From assembly GCF_947497025.1 (NCBI RefSeq), contig NZ_CANMFC010000005.1:248001-312000 (forward strand): DNA of 64,000 nt, written 5' to 3'. Every line of letters starts with the position of its first letter. Position 1 is the first letter of the stretch. Under the pieces are notes generated by a model. That model was not told the origin of the DNA. It worked only from the letters and a program-made list of their open reading frames with translations, and did not search any database. The position numbers and the translations under genes are program-made. The DNA comes from an uncultured Kushneria sp. GTDB lineage: Bacteria > Pseudomonadota > Gammaproteobacteria > Pseudomonadales > Halomonadaceae. Of the stretch, positions 45,733 through 54,975 are shown in pieces.

Positions 45733-48700
45733 TGCGATGGTTGATCATGCTGGTAATGTTAATACCTGTGGCACAGGCGCTCGCCGATGACGTGGATATC
45801 TATCTGCCGGCCTATCAGGCGAGTGGCGGTGGCGGGCAGCCGCAGGTCATGCTGATCATCGATACCTCGGCAAGCATGAAGGAGGCGGTCAAAAACAGCC
45901 AGCTATCACGTCTTCAGGTTACCAGGGACATCGTCAGTGGGCTGGTCAGCAAGCATCCCGGTATTAATTTCTCCCTGAGTGTCTTCAACGATAATCGTGC
46001 CAATATCCAATGCAGCTGGTATGGCACCAGCTGTCAGGTTCAGGAGCTTTACAACGGTGGACGCATTGTTCAGGCCTTTACTGGCAAGCCTCGCCAAAGC
46101 GGCAATGAACGTCTGTCACTTTTAAACACTATCAATGCACTGCAGGCCAATACATCCACCCCGTTGTGCGAGACCATGGCTGAGGTATATCGCTACTTCA
46201 CCGGGCAGGAGGTAACGTATGGCAAGGACAGTGGCGGTGTAGCCCCCCCGCGTGATCAAAACGCCGAAGATGGCAACGATCGTTATCATCGTCCGCTGCG
46301 TTCCTGTGAAAACGCTTATGTCATTTATATGACCGATGGCATTCCACAGTGGGATCTCAGTTCCAACGCTGCTATTAAAAATCTTACGAAAAAGTCATGC
46401 GGCACCTACGATGCCGTTAATCCGGTAGTAAATTCAACCAAGGAGGTTCAGCAGGAAAACTGTCTGCCACAGCTGACGCGTTACATGGCCGAGAAGGATC
46501 TGGCTGCCAACCTGTCTGGCACTCAGCACGCCTACACCTTTACCATCGGCTTTACCACGCAGCAGCGTCTTCTCGAAGATGCCGCCCAGCCGCCGCCGGG
46601 CATCTCGCAGGGCTACTATGAGGCCAACGATCGCGACGGGCTGGATCTGGCCTTTAGTCGGATACTGGGCAGTATCATCGAAAACGAGATTCAGACCCAG
46701 CGTTTCACCATGGCCACCAACATCGATGGTACCGAGAATCTGGGGCTGGTCTATTCTCCTGCCTTTTTGCCGAGAGGCTATGTTCCCTGGACCGGCAATC
46801 TGAAAAAGTTTGCCGTTGACACAAGCCGACCCAGCAATCCTGTGAAAGAGGATCTCTGGAGTCGTGGCATTACCGAGATTGCTGCCCCGGACAGCGTGGA
46901 GCAGGGCGGCGCAGGGGCGCGTATTCGAGAGCAGGTCGTTTCCGGCAGAAAACTTTATACCGATCTGGGCAAGAGCACCGTTTTTGCCACGCTTGCCAGA
47001 CCCGGCATGCAGCAGCGCTTTGATGCCAACGGCATCGATGGACGTGCCATGGCGGTACTTGAGCAGGCGCGCTATACCCCTCGTCAGCTGGCGGACTGGG
47101 TCTATGGTCTGGATGTCACCAATGACAGCGAGACCGACATCAGGCCCTGGGTGATGGGCGATATCGTGCACTCGCAGCCGCTGGCCATCAATTACGGCTG
47201 CGCTGATACACGCTCGAACTGCTCGGTGGATGATCAGCGTATTCGCATTTTCGTAGGGACCAACGAGGGGCTGCTGCACGCCATCGACGATAGCGATGGC
47301 TCAGAAAAGTGGGCCTTCTGGCCGCGCGAGTCGGCAAGCATGGCCGTGTATCGTATGCTCAATACCCGACCAGAGTACCCGTGGCCGGATAGCGCCGGTG
47401 GTCAACAATATTTTTCCCAGTCGACCCATTACGGCGTGGATGGTTCGCCGGGGGCCTGGCTTGCCTATGACACAACCTCTGGTTCAGTGGGACAGCGTCA
47501 TGTAACGCTTGAAAATGCGGTGCTGGCGTTCGGGTTTGGTCGAGGGGGGCGCGGTTATTACGGCCTGAATGTGATCGACCCGGATGAGCCGACACTGGCC
47601 TGGCACACCGTTACGCCGGATTGGGGGCAGAGCTGGTCCACGCCGGTGGCGGTCACGCTGGCCGATGGTCGCGCCGTGTTTCTGGTGGGCATGGGGTATG
47701 ACATCACGGCTGGTAGCCGGGTCGACCGAGGGCCGGCGCGCTTTGGTGCGGGCATGGCAGTGATCGATGCCCAAAAGGGTACGGTTATTGCCTCGCTCAA
47801 GGGGCCGAGCGATAGCGTGCCGAGTACCATTACCCCGGTGGATCGAGACTTTGACGGGGCAGTGGACGGTGCCTTTTTCGGTGATACCGGCGGCAATGTC
47901 TGGTTCGCCGACCTGCGACTGGGCGATGACAACAGGGGCAGAAAAAAAACAGTGTCAGACTGGCAGCTTCACCAGGTGGCCTCACTGGGGCGTCATGATC
48001 AGGAAGGCATCGAGCGCGGCTTTTTCAATCGAGCCAATCTGGTGCGCACCTATCTGGATCAGAAACCCGTGGATCTTTTGATGCTGGGCAGCGGCGACCG
48101 AGCCGATCCACTTCGTCGTGACAGCCGGGACGCCTTTTACATCATTGAAGTCAGTCAATGGCTTGATGGTTCCCTCGACGGTTCTGCACCCGGCATACTC
48201 AATAATGATGATCTAATCGAGGCGTCGTCGCAGACATCGACCTATACGCTTGAAGCCCCGGTGGATCAACAGGGGTATCTGAACATGAAAGCCTTCCATG
48301 GCTGGCGGCTTATGCTGCCCGCCGGTCAGAAGGTGTTGTCGGATGCCTCAACAGTCACCGGTAATACGCTTTTTACAACCTACCAGCCCGAAGTGCCTGA
48401 CAACATGTGCATGGCTGCTCGTGGTGCTTCGCAACTCTACGGTTTTTCCCTGCCGGTCTGGCACGACAATGGCCATCGACATGAGCAGCAGGCTGCCACG
48501 GTCAAAAGCACTGATATGGGCAACTACCTGCAGGAAACGCCTGCCTTTTTGATAGAGGGACTGCGCACTCGTGTTCTGGACAGCGAGAGAGCCCGTTTGG
48601 TCGCAGAAGTGCTGAAGGACGACAAGGGCACCTCAGACAACGGCGACGAGAATGGCTGCGGTCAGTATGATGCCGCAGACGGTGCCTTTCGTGAATGTCT

Positions 48701-48734
48701 GGTAACCGCTCCGCTGTGGTGGTACCAGCAGTAA
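45729..48734 (+). CDS. pilY1: Type IV pilus tip adhesin/assembly factor PilY1
   Basis: 1001 residues, a little shorter than the P. aeruginosa protein. A signal peptide ends ALADD. The N-terminal half holds a von Willebrand A domain with MIDAS DTSAS near residue 45 and the late YMTDG aspartate. The C-terminal half is a PilY1 beta-propeller with the calcium-binding loop DRDFDGAVDG followed by GDTGGNVWFADL near residue 710. PilY1 caps the pilus, binds surfaces and signals contact to cyclic-di-GMP pathways. The next gene is a membrane cyclic-di-GMP enzyme instead of pilE. Confidence 0.95.
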   Translation: MMRWLIMLVMLIPVAQALADDVDIYLPAYQASGGGGQPQVMLIIDTSASMKEAVKNSQLSRLQVTRDIVSGLVSKHPGINFSLSVFNDNRANIQCSWYGTSCQVQELYNGGRIVQAFTGKPRQSGNERLSLLNTINALQANTSTPLCETMAEVYRYFTGQEVTYGKDSGGVAPPRDQNAEDGNDRYHRPLRSCENAYVIYMTDGIPQWDLSSNAAIKNLTKKSCGTYDAVNPVVNSTKEVQQENCLPQLTRYMAEKDLAANLSGTQHAYTFTIGFTTQQRLLEDAAQPPPGISQGYYEANDRDGLDLAFSRILGSIIENEIQTQRFTMATNIDGTENLGLVYSPAFLPRGYVPWTGNLKKFAVDTSRPSNPVKEDLWSRGITEIAAPDSVEQGGAGARIREQVVSGRKLYTDLGKSTVFATLARPGMQQRFDANGIDGRAMAVLEQARYTPRQLADWVYGLDVTNDSETDIRPWVMGDIVHSQPLAINYGCADTRSNCSVDDQRIRIFVGTNEGLLHAIDDSDGSEKWAFWPRESASMAVYRMLNTRPEYPWPDSAGGQQYFSQSTHYGVDGSPGAWLAYDTTSGSVGQRHVTLENAVLAFGFGRGGRGYYGLNVIDPDEPTLAWHTVTPDWGQSWSTPVAVTLADGRAVFLVGMGYDITAGSRVDRGPARFGAGMAVIDAQKGTVIASLKGPSDSVPSTITPVDRDFDGAVDGAFFGDTGGNVWFADLRLGDDNRGRKKTVSDWQLHQVASLGRHDQEGIERGFFNRANLVRTYLDQKPVDLLMLGSGDRADPLRRDSRDAFYIIEVSQWLDGSLDGSAPGILNNDDLIEASSQTSTYTLEAPVDQQGYLNMKAFHGWRLMLPAGQKVLSDASTVTGNTLFTTYQPEVPDNMCMAARGASQLYGFSLPVWHDNGHRHEQQAATVKSTDMGNYLQETPAFLIEGLRTRVLDSERARLVAEVLKDDKGTSDNGDENGCGQYDAADGAFRECLVTAPLWWYQQ

Positions 48735-48817
48735 TCGTGAGGCATATCGTGCACACGGCAAGAGCGCATCAGGCAATAGCATAATAATGGCCCCAAAGGG
48801 CAGGGTGCAGGGAACAG

Positions 48818-51790
48818 ATGCTGGGAATCTACGAGCAGATCTTTGGGAACAGCAATCACCGGCGCCTGGCACGCTGGCTACGACTAATGTTGTTCATGCT
48901 GGCTTACCTGTTGCTGGCGCTGGGAACCATGAAGCTGTCATATGCCGATGCGGCCGTGGTGGCGCCATGGCTCGCCGGGCCCATGGCCATCGGTGCTCTG
49001 GTGCGTTTGCATCCACGTGACTGGGCCATACCACTGATCGGTATTGCGCTGGTTGATCTGCTGGCCCACTACATTTGCCACGCACCGCACGGCATTCCCC
49101 GATATACCGTTATCAATGGCATTGAAATCCTGGTGGGGGCTTCATGGCTACGCTGGCGCCATGGAGGAACGCCGAATATGGCCACCTTCTCTTCGTTTTT
49201 GAGTGTTTTGCTGGTCAGCGCCTTTGTGATTCCCCTGGTCGGCTCCCTGATGCTGGCATTGACCGAGCCCCGACATGAACCCGGGCTTCTTCAGCTATGG
49301 TGGAGCCACTATATAGCCGGATGTCTGGGGATGCTTGTCATGCTGCCTGTAGCCCTTAACAGCTCGATCATTCGCTGGCGTATGTTGCTTTCCCGGGGCA
49401 TTTTGACTTCGTTTAATGCCATGCTGGCACTGATCATGCTGGCCAACACTGTCATCGTTCTGTTTTTTCCGGATGAAATGGTCTGGAGTATCGCGGCGCT
49501 TTTGCTCGGGGCGCTACTGTTTGATTTCTTTCAAAGCGCGCTGCTCAACGTGGTCAGCGTTGTTTCGCTGGTTTTGCTGGTCTATCTCTACCAGCAAAAC
49601 GGGGCAACCCACTTCAACATGTTTCACTACATCACCATCGTCCTCACGGTGTTGCCGGCGCTGCTTCTGGGCATGGCACTTCAGGGGTTTCGCCGGGAGC
49701 AGGCGCAGTTATTACAAAGCGAGCAGCGCTGGAAATCTGCTTTGGAAGGAAGCGGTCAGGGCGTCTGGGAAATCGATCTGGTACGCCGGCAGATCAAGGC
49801 GTCTCTGGAGACGCATCGCATGCTCGGAGAAAGTGATCATTCTGCCTGTTCGATAGCCTGCTGGCGTGAGAAAACCCACCCTGATGATGTGGCACATGTA
49901 GAGCAGGCGCTTTCCGCCCATGTGGCGGGACAAACGCCACTGTATGTTGCGCAGTACCGCGTGCGTCAGAAAGATGGCAGCTATCGCTGGTATCAGTCAC
50001 GCGGCAAGGTCATGCAGTTCGATGAGCAGGGCAGCCCGCTGCAGATGATCGGTACGCTGATCGATATTCATGCTGCCCGTCAGGCCGAACTTGAGCGCGA
50101 GCAGCTGGCCCGGGACCTGCAGGAAGAAAAGGAACGGCTGCAGGTCACGCTCGATTCGATTGGTGATGGTGTCATTGCCACTGACATGGTCGGCAACGTC
50201 GTATTCATGAATCCCGTCGCTGAAGAGATCACCGGCTGGAGTTTCTCTCAGGCCAAAAAGTGCCTGCTTCAGGAAGTGTTTCATCTGCACGGGCCGGACA
50301 TGACGCCCCAGTCGCTTGAACTGATCGAGACCTGTCTATCGCGTAATGAAGTCTGCATGACCGGTGACGATTCGATTCTGATCAACAAGGGGCATAATGT
50401 TCGCGAAGTGAAGGCGACCGTGGCACCGGTACAGGCGTCCGGGGGGAGGCCCATGGGCGTTATCGTGGTCTTTCAGGACCTGTCCCGAGCGCGTGAGCTC
50501 CAGCGTCGTCTGACCTTTACCGATAGCCATGATGCGCTGACCGGGCTGTACAATCGCCGGCGCTTCGAGCAGGCGGTTGAGGACGCCATTCGTCAGGCCG
50601 GGTCGACGCCGGCCATTCTGGTCGTCCTGAACCTGGATCATTTCAGGGTTATTAACGATTCGGCCGGTCATCTGGCGGGAGACGCCCTGCTGATCGAGAT
50701 TGCTCGTCTGATAGAACAGCATCTGGGCGAGCAGGATGTGCTGGCCCGGCTGGGTGGAGATGAATTCGCGCTGCTGCTCCATGGGCGCGATATCGAGACG
50801 TCGGCGTCATGGGTAGACGCCGTAATCGAGGCCATCAGTGCTCTGCGGTTTTCCTGGGACGGCCGAACCCATGAGGTGAGTGCCAGTGCCGGGTTGATAC
50901 CGGTGGACAGTCCTGCTGAAAGTTTTGGTGTCCTGCTCGGTCGCGTCAATGTGGCCTGTTATACCTCCCGACAGTATGGTCGCAACCGGGCGACCATCTA
51001 TCATCCGGGGCAGCAGGATATTGAACAGTACCATCGCGATATCTTCATGGCCGCCGGTCTACGGGAGGCCATCGAAAATGATCGCTTCGTGTTGTTTTGC
51101 CAGCGAATCATGCCCCTGCAGGGTGAGGGTAGCGACTATCTGGAGATACTGGTCAGAATGCTGGGCCGAGAAGGTGAGGTGGTGGCGCCGGGTGCCTTTA
51201 TTCCGGTGGCCGAACGCTACGGGATCATGGCCTCCGTGGATCGCTGGGTCATCGAGCATGCGCTTGTGCATGACGGTTAGCGATTGAAGCAGGTGCTCAA
51301 TGGCCGTTCACTGAGCATCAATCTGTCGGCCAACTCCCTGAACGACTCGGAATTTTTGCCCTGGCTGCTGGCCATTCTGTCTGCTTCTCCTCTCTCCCCT
51401 CGGGCGTTGATATTTGAAATCACGGAAACGGCACTCATGAACCATCTTGACCTGGCGCGCGAGGTCATCGATGCGTTACGCAAGGCAGGGTGTCGTGTCG
51501 CGCTGGATGATTTTGGCAGCGGGTTGAGTTCCTTTGGTTACCTGCGCAACTTTGTGGTCGATATCATCAAGATCGATGGCGGTTTTATCCGTCACGTCAA
51601 CGATAACGCTCTTGATCAGGTGATCGTTGATGCCATCAATCAGATTGCCCAGCGACTGGGCGCGTTGACCGTGGCCGAGTTTATCGAGGATGGTGCCAGT
51701 GCGGAGAGGCTTGTCAAAATGGGGATCGATTACGGCCAGGGTTACCACCTGCACCGTCCGATGCCGCTTGACAGGCTCTGGTTCGCATAA
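48818..51790 (+). pseudogene. Membrane cyclic-di-GMP enzyme (MASE1-PAS-PAS-GGDEF-EAL) cut by an amber codon
   Basis: Frame open from ATG 48818 through a MASE1 membrane sensor (about residues 15-290), two PAS domains (about 300-560), a GGDEF domain with intact LGGDEFALLL, and the first third of an EAL domain (DYLEILVRM, so EIL for EAL). A TAG at 51278-51280 stops it after 820 residues. The same frame continues at once with RLKQVLNGRSLSINLSANS, then FEITET, DDFGSG, IIKIDGGF and QGYHLHRP, so all phosphodiesterase residues are preserved beyond the stop. HDG-W-RLK is the likely ancestral text (TGG to TAG). As it stands, the product keeps a GGDEF but loses phosphodiesterase activity. Confidence 0.88.
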
Positions 51791-51801
51791 TGGTCAGAAC
51801 T

Positions 51802-52287
51802 CTAGCGCATGGTCTGGCAGTCATCTTTGGTGTCAGTGGTCTGAAAGCGCATGCGGCCCAGTCGATTCACGATCAGCCGCCGCGCCTTGTGGGCATGGCA
51901 AAGATAAAACGTGCCGTTGAGAATACTGCTTGAAAGCCTGGGGTGAAAAACGAGCGCCCTGGACAGTCCTTTCCAGCGTAGCGTGACAGGGTCGTGTTTT
52001 CTGATGCGATAATGAACGTGGCCCTCGGCATCCAGCACCAGCAGATATGTCCACTGACCATCACAGCGCTGGCCATCGTGGCTGCCGCATAATGTCCATG
52101 GTCTACCGTGATCCAGACTGGCCATTTGAGCCTGTTGCATCAGTCCCTGTACATCGCGCATCTGGGCGTCCAGCAGGCGGCCGGCATGCCACTGTTGCAT
52201 GGAAGGGATGGCCCAGCCGATCATCACCGCCATGACAGCCATGGTCACAATGGCATCCAGTAAGGTGACCCCCCGCTGAACATGCAA
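51802..52287 (-). CDS. fimU: FimU/FimT-like (GspH-type) minor pseudopilin with Asp5
   Basis: 161 residues. Leader MHVQRG is cut before VTLLDAIVTMAVMAVMIG; position 5 of the mature protein is Asp, not Glu. The soluble part has four cysteines, among them LCGSHDGQRC, as in GspH/FimT domains. In Pseudomonas fimU begins the minor-pilin operon in front of pilV; here it is alone, on the other strand and eight kilobases from pilV, with the EAL-domain gene convergent to it. FimT versus FimU cannot be settled by eye. Confidence 0.75.
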   Translation of the reverse strand: MHVQRGVTLLDAIVTMAVMAVMIGWAIPSMQQWHAGRLLDAQMRDVQGLMQQAQMASLDHGRPWTLCGSHDGQRCDGQWTYLLVLDAEGHVHYRIRKHDPVTLRWKGLSRALVFHPRLSSSILNGTFYLCHAHKARRLIVNRLGRMRFQTTDTKDDCQTMR

Positions 52288-52410
52288 AATACTATCCCCT
52301 TTTGTGGACCAGTATTCTTTAACGGCAGGATGGATACGTTTTTTAGATTTTTATGATGGATGGCTTTTGCAGGGCAACCAGCCCGAGCTACATACAGGGA
52401 TGAGGGGCGT

Positions 52411-53508
52411 GTGAACGCAAGCGATGTGATCGTGGTCGGCGGCGGCATCAATGGCATGATGAGCGCTTTCAAGCTGATACAACAGGGCTTTCGGGTCACG
52501 CTCGTGGAGCGTGGACTGTGTGCCCGGGAAGCGTCCTGGGCGGGCGGAGGCATATTGATACCGCTGTATCCTTGGCGCTACCGCGACCCCATTGCCCGTC
52601 TTGATGCGCTGGCGGCGCCACAGTGGGGTGAGCTTGCCGGCCTGCTGGCGGACGCGACCGGCATTGATCCGCAATATACGGCCCATGGTGTCATGCATGT
52701 TCGGGTCGAGGATGCCGAAAGGGCCCGGGTGTGGTCGGCACGTCATCATGACCTGCTTGCAACACTCTCATCGCCGGAGGCGTACAGGCATCTGGGCCGT
52801 CAGGTCACGCCATCACTTGAGCCCGCTTTCTGGATGGCCGGGCGCGGCAGTATCAGAACACCGCGGCTGGGTCAGGCGCTGCGGCAGTGGCTGCTGAACC
52901 ATCCGCGCGCCACGCTTTTTGAGCACTTTGAAGTCACTTCCCTGCTGATGAGCAATGGGCGGGTCGAGGGTGTGGAAGGGCCGCAGGGCAGACACCTGGC
53001 ACCACGTGTCGTTATGGCCGGCGGTCCCTGGACACGGCAACTGATGGCGCGTCATGTCCGGCTGCCCATTACGCCGGTGCGAGGACAGATGCTGCTGTTC
53101 AATGCCGCGCGGCCGCTGCTTCAGACCGTCATGCTGATGAACGGCTTTTATCTGATTCCCCGACGCGATCATCAGATTTTGGCCGGTAGCACTTTTGAAG
53201 ACGCAGGCTTTGATCGCGCCACGACCGTTGAGGGGTATACGCAGATCCATGCCATGGCGCTGGAGATGTTGCCGGCGTTAAAGGATATTGAGGTGTCTCA
53301 TCACTGGGCAGGACTGCGACCGGGCTCGCCGGACAGTATTCCTTTTGTTGGCGCCGTGGATGATATTGAAGGGCTTTATGTCAATGCCGGACATGGCGGC
53401 AATGGCGTGGTGCTGGCCCCGGCCACGGCAGATCTTCTGTGTGCACTCATTGCGGGCACGCCATTGCCGGTGGATCCTGGGCCTTATGCCCTGCCTTGCT
53501 CAGGGTGA
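52411..53508 (+). CDS. thiO: Glycine oxidase / FAD-dependent amino-acid oxidase ThiO
   Basis: 365 residues. The Rossmann FAD motif VVGGGINGMMSA begins the protein, and REASWAGGGILIPLYPW follows in the manner of ThiO. In thiamine synthesis ThiO oxidises glycine to iminoglycine. The C-terminal FAD contact YVNAGHGGNGVVLAP is present. I use GTG 52411, which is preceded by GAGGGG; the frame is open from 52360. No other thi gene lies near. A D-amino-acid oxidase-like gene occupies the same position next to the fim genes in Pseudomonas. The 3' end overlaps the convergent PP0621-type gene by nine bases. Confidence 0.85.
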   Translation: MNASDVIVVGGGINGMMSAFKLIQQGFRVTLVERGLCAREASWAGGGILIPLYPWRYRDPIARLDALAAPQWGELAGLLADATGIDPQYTAHGVMHVRVEDAERARVWSARHHDLLATLSSPEAYRHLGRQVTPSLEPAFWMAGRGSIRTPRLGQALRQWLLNHPRATLFEHFEVTSLLMSNGRVEGVEGPQGRHLAPRVVMAGGPWTRQLMARHVRLPITPVRGQMLLFNAARPLLQTVMLMNGFYLIPRRDHQILAGSTFEDAGFDRATTVEGYTQIHAMALEMLPALKDIEVSHHWAGLRPGSPDSIPFVGAVDDIEGLYVNAGHGGNGVVLAPATADLLCALIAGTPLPVDPGPYALPCSG

Positions 53509-53784
53509 GCGTCGACGCGGCTGGGGGCCGTTGCTGATAAAACGTGCCTGATGGTCCGGACAGCAAAACCAGTGCTTTTCGCCCGGCAGATGGCGCGATA
53601 GTTCGTTGGTGTGAGGATCTTCCAGTGCATCATGGCGCGCCACATGAACATGGCAATAGGCGCAGCGTACCATCGCCTCTCCTGAGGCCGGTGTTGGCGG
53701 ATGCGGTTTGCGCTGACGCTTCAGGCGTCGATAGAAAAGCCATCCCAGCCAGAGCAGGGTAGCCACAATAATCAGTCGGGCCAT
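53500..53784 (-). CDS. Small membrane-anchored PP0621-type cysteine-rich protein
   Basis: 94 residues. One membrane helix (about residues 3-18, LIIVATLLWLGWLFY) is followed by basic and proline-rich residues and a possible metal-binding module with CAYC near residue 41 and CCPDHQARF near residue 73. It resembles the PP0621 family of Pseudomonas, which also sits beside bamD. Function unknown; the cysteine layout suggests a zinc ribbon. The gene overlaps the end of thiO on the other strand and lies upstream of the bamD region. Confidence 0.75.
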   Translation of the reverse strand: MARLIIVATLLWLGWLFYRRLKRQRKPHPPTPASGEAMVRCAYCHVHVARHDALEDPHTNELSRHLPGEKHWFCCPDHQARFISNGPQPRRRSP

Positions 53785-53908
53785 GAAAGAAGTCGGACTC
53801 CTGAAAGATAGGTGGGGAGGCGGGCGATGCTACATCATGACATCAGCATCACCATGGCTCTCGAATGTAAAAGAGTATCATGAGGGCGCCAACGTCGCGC
53901 CGAATACC

Positions 53909-53938
53909 AAAACGCCCCACCGAAGGGTGAGGCGCTTT
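53909..53938 (-). terminator. Terminator of bamD
   Basis: On the minus strand GCGCCTCACCC-TTC-GGTGGGGCGTTTT: a 10-bp stem with one mismatch and a T-run, 25 bases after the bamD stop. Confidence 0.8.
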
Positions 53939-53964
53939 TGGTCATCGATACGGCAGGTGATCGA

Positions 53965-54771
53965 TCAGTTGTCTTCAAGGCTCAGCGAGCCGCCCAGGTA
54001 GCGCGGGTTGAAGGTGTTACCGTTGAGACGCGCATTGTCCGGATCGTTGTGAATCAGCTCGGCCAGTGCCTGACGAGCTTCCTTTTCCATGTCCAGACCC
54101 ATGTAGCCTTCCACCATGACGGCCAATGCGTCACGTGTGGCGGGGGTCTGTGGATAATGTTCCAGTACCCAGCGCCCGCGATTGACGGCGGCCAGATAGG
54201 CCTGCTTGCGCAGGTAGAAATCACCGATCTGAAGCTCGTGGCGGGCCAGAACGTTGCGCAAAAAGATAATGCGCTGACGGGCGTCCGGAGCGTAGGCACT
54301 GTCCGGGAAGCGGCGTACGACTTCACCGAAATCGACATAGGCATCACGTGTGGCGCCCAGGTCCCGCTTTGAAATGTCGATCAGGTCCAGACTTTCCAGA
54401 CTGAAACGGCCTGATTCCCATGCCGCCATGCCACGCATGTAATAGGCATAGTCTACCTGAGGGTGGTCAGGATGCAGCCGAATGAAACGGCTGGCCGCCG
54501 CGCGTGAGGCTTCCCAGTTGCCGACCTGATAATAGCCGTAGATCAGCTCCAGCTGTGCCTGCTGCGCGTATTCACCGAACGGGTAGCGGTTATCCAGCGT
54601 TTCAAGCTGAGTGACGGCGGCAGAGTAGCGGCCATTGTCGAGCGAGCGCTGAATGTTTTGGTAGAGCTGCTGCTCGGTAAGCTCTTTATCCTGCTCCTGG
54701 CTCTGGCTGCTGGCGCAACCGGCCAGCATGACGGCAGCCAGCGCAAGGGCGCTCAGGGAAATGGCGCGCAT
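53965..54771 (-). CDS. bamD: Outer-membrane protein assembly lipoprotein BamD
   Basis: 268 residues. The lipoprotein signal ends LAGC-ASS, so it is a substrate of LspA; five TPR-like helical repeats follow. With BamA it inserts beta-barrels such as the one encoded at 5.6 kb. Family stretches include NGRYSAAVTQLETLDNRYPFG and VDYAYYMRGMA (first about residue 45, second about residue 100). ATG 54771 has GAGGA at a good distance; a start at 54792 is possible. It is divergent from rluD, the order conserved in Pseudomonas. Confidence 0.95.
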   Translation of the reverse strand: MRAISLSALALAAVMLAGCASSQSQEQDKELTEQQLYQNIQRSLDNGRYSAAVTQLETLDNRYPFGEYAQQAQLELIYGYYQVGNWEASRAAASRFIRLHPDHPQVDYAYYMRGMAAWESGRFSLESLDLIDISKRDLGATRDAYVDFGEVVRRFPDSAYAPDARQRIIFLRNVLARHELQIGDFYLRKQAYLAAVNRGRWVLEHYPQTPATRDALAVMVEGYMGLDMEKEARQALAELIHNDPDNARLNGNTFNPRYLGGSLSLEDN

Positions 54772-54975
54772 TGTCGTCCTCGTCTCAAACAAACCGTGGC
54801 GGCATGATAGAATCCGCCCAACAGCTACTGAATGAAGTGTGTGGGGCCTACTATACGGACCGGCAGCGCATTACGCGAATGACGCGCTGCCTGTTCCCGG
54901 TACCAATGATCCCGCACTATAAAGCATTGTAAAGCCGCGGCGAAATGCTCGGCCCATGCTCCTGCAGAGAATTGC

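Noticed and set aside
51284-51790. Stand-alone 168-residue EAL protein from a TTG start
   Set aside because: It is in the same frame as the upstream protein, lacks the first EAL motif and has no separate ribosome-binding site; it is the tail of an interrupted gene.
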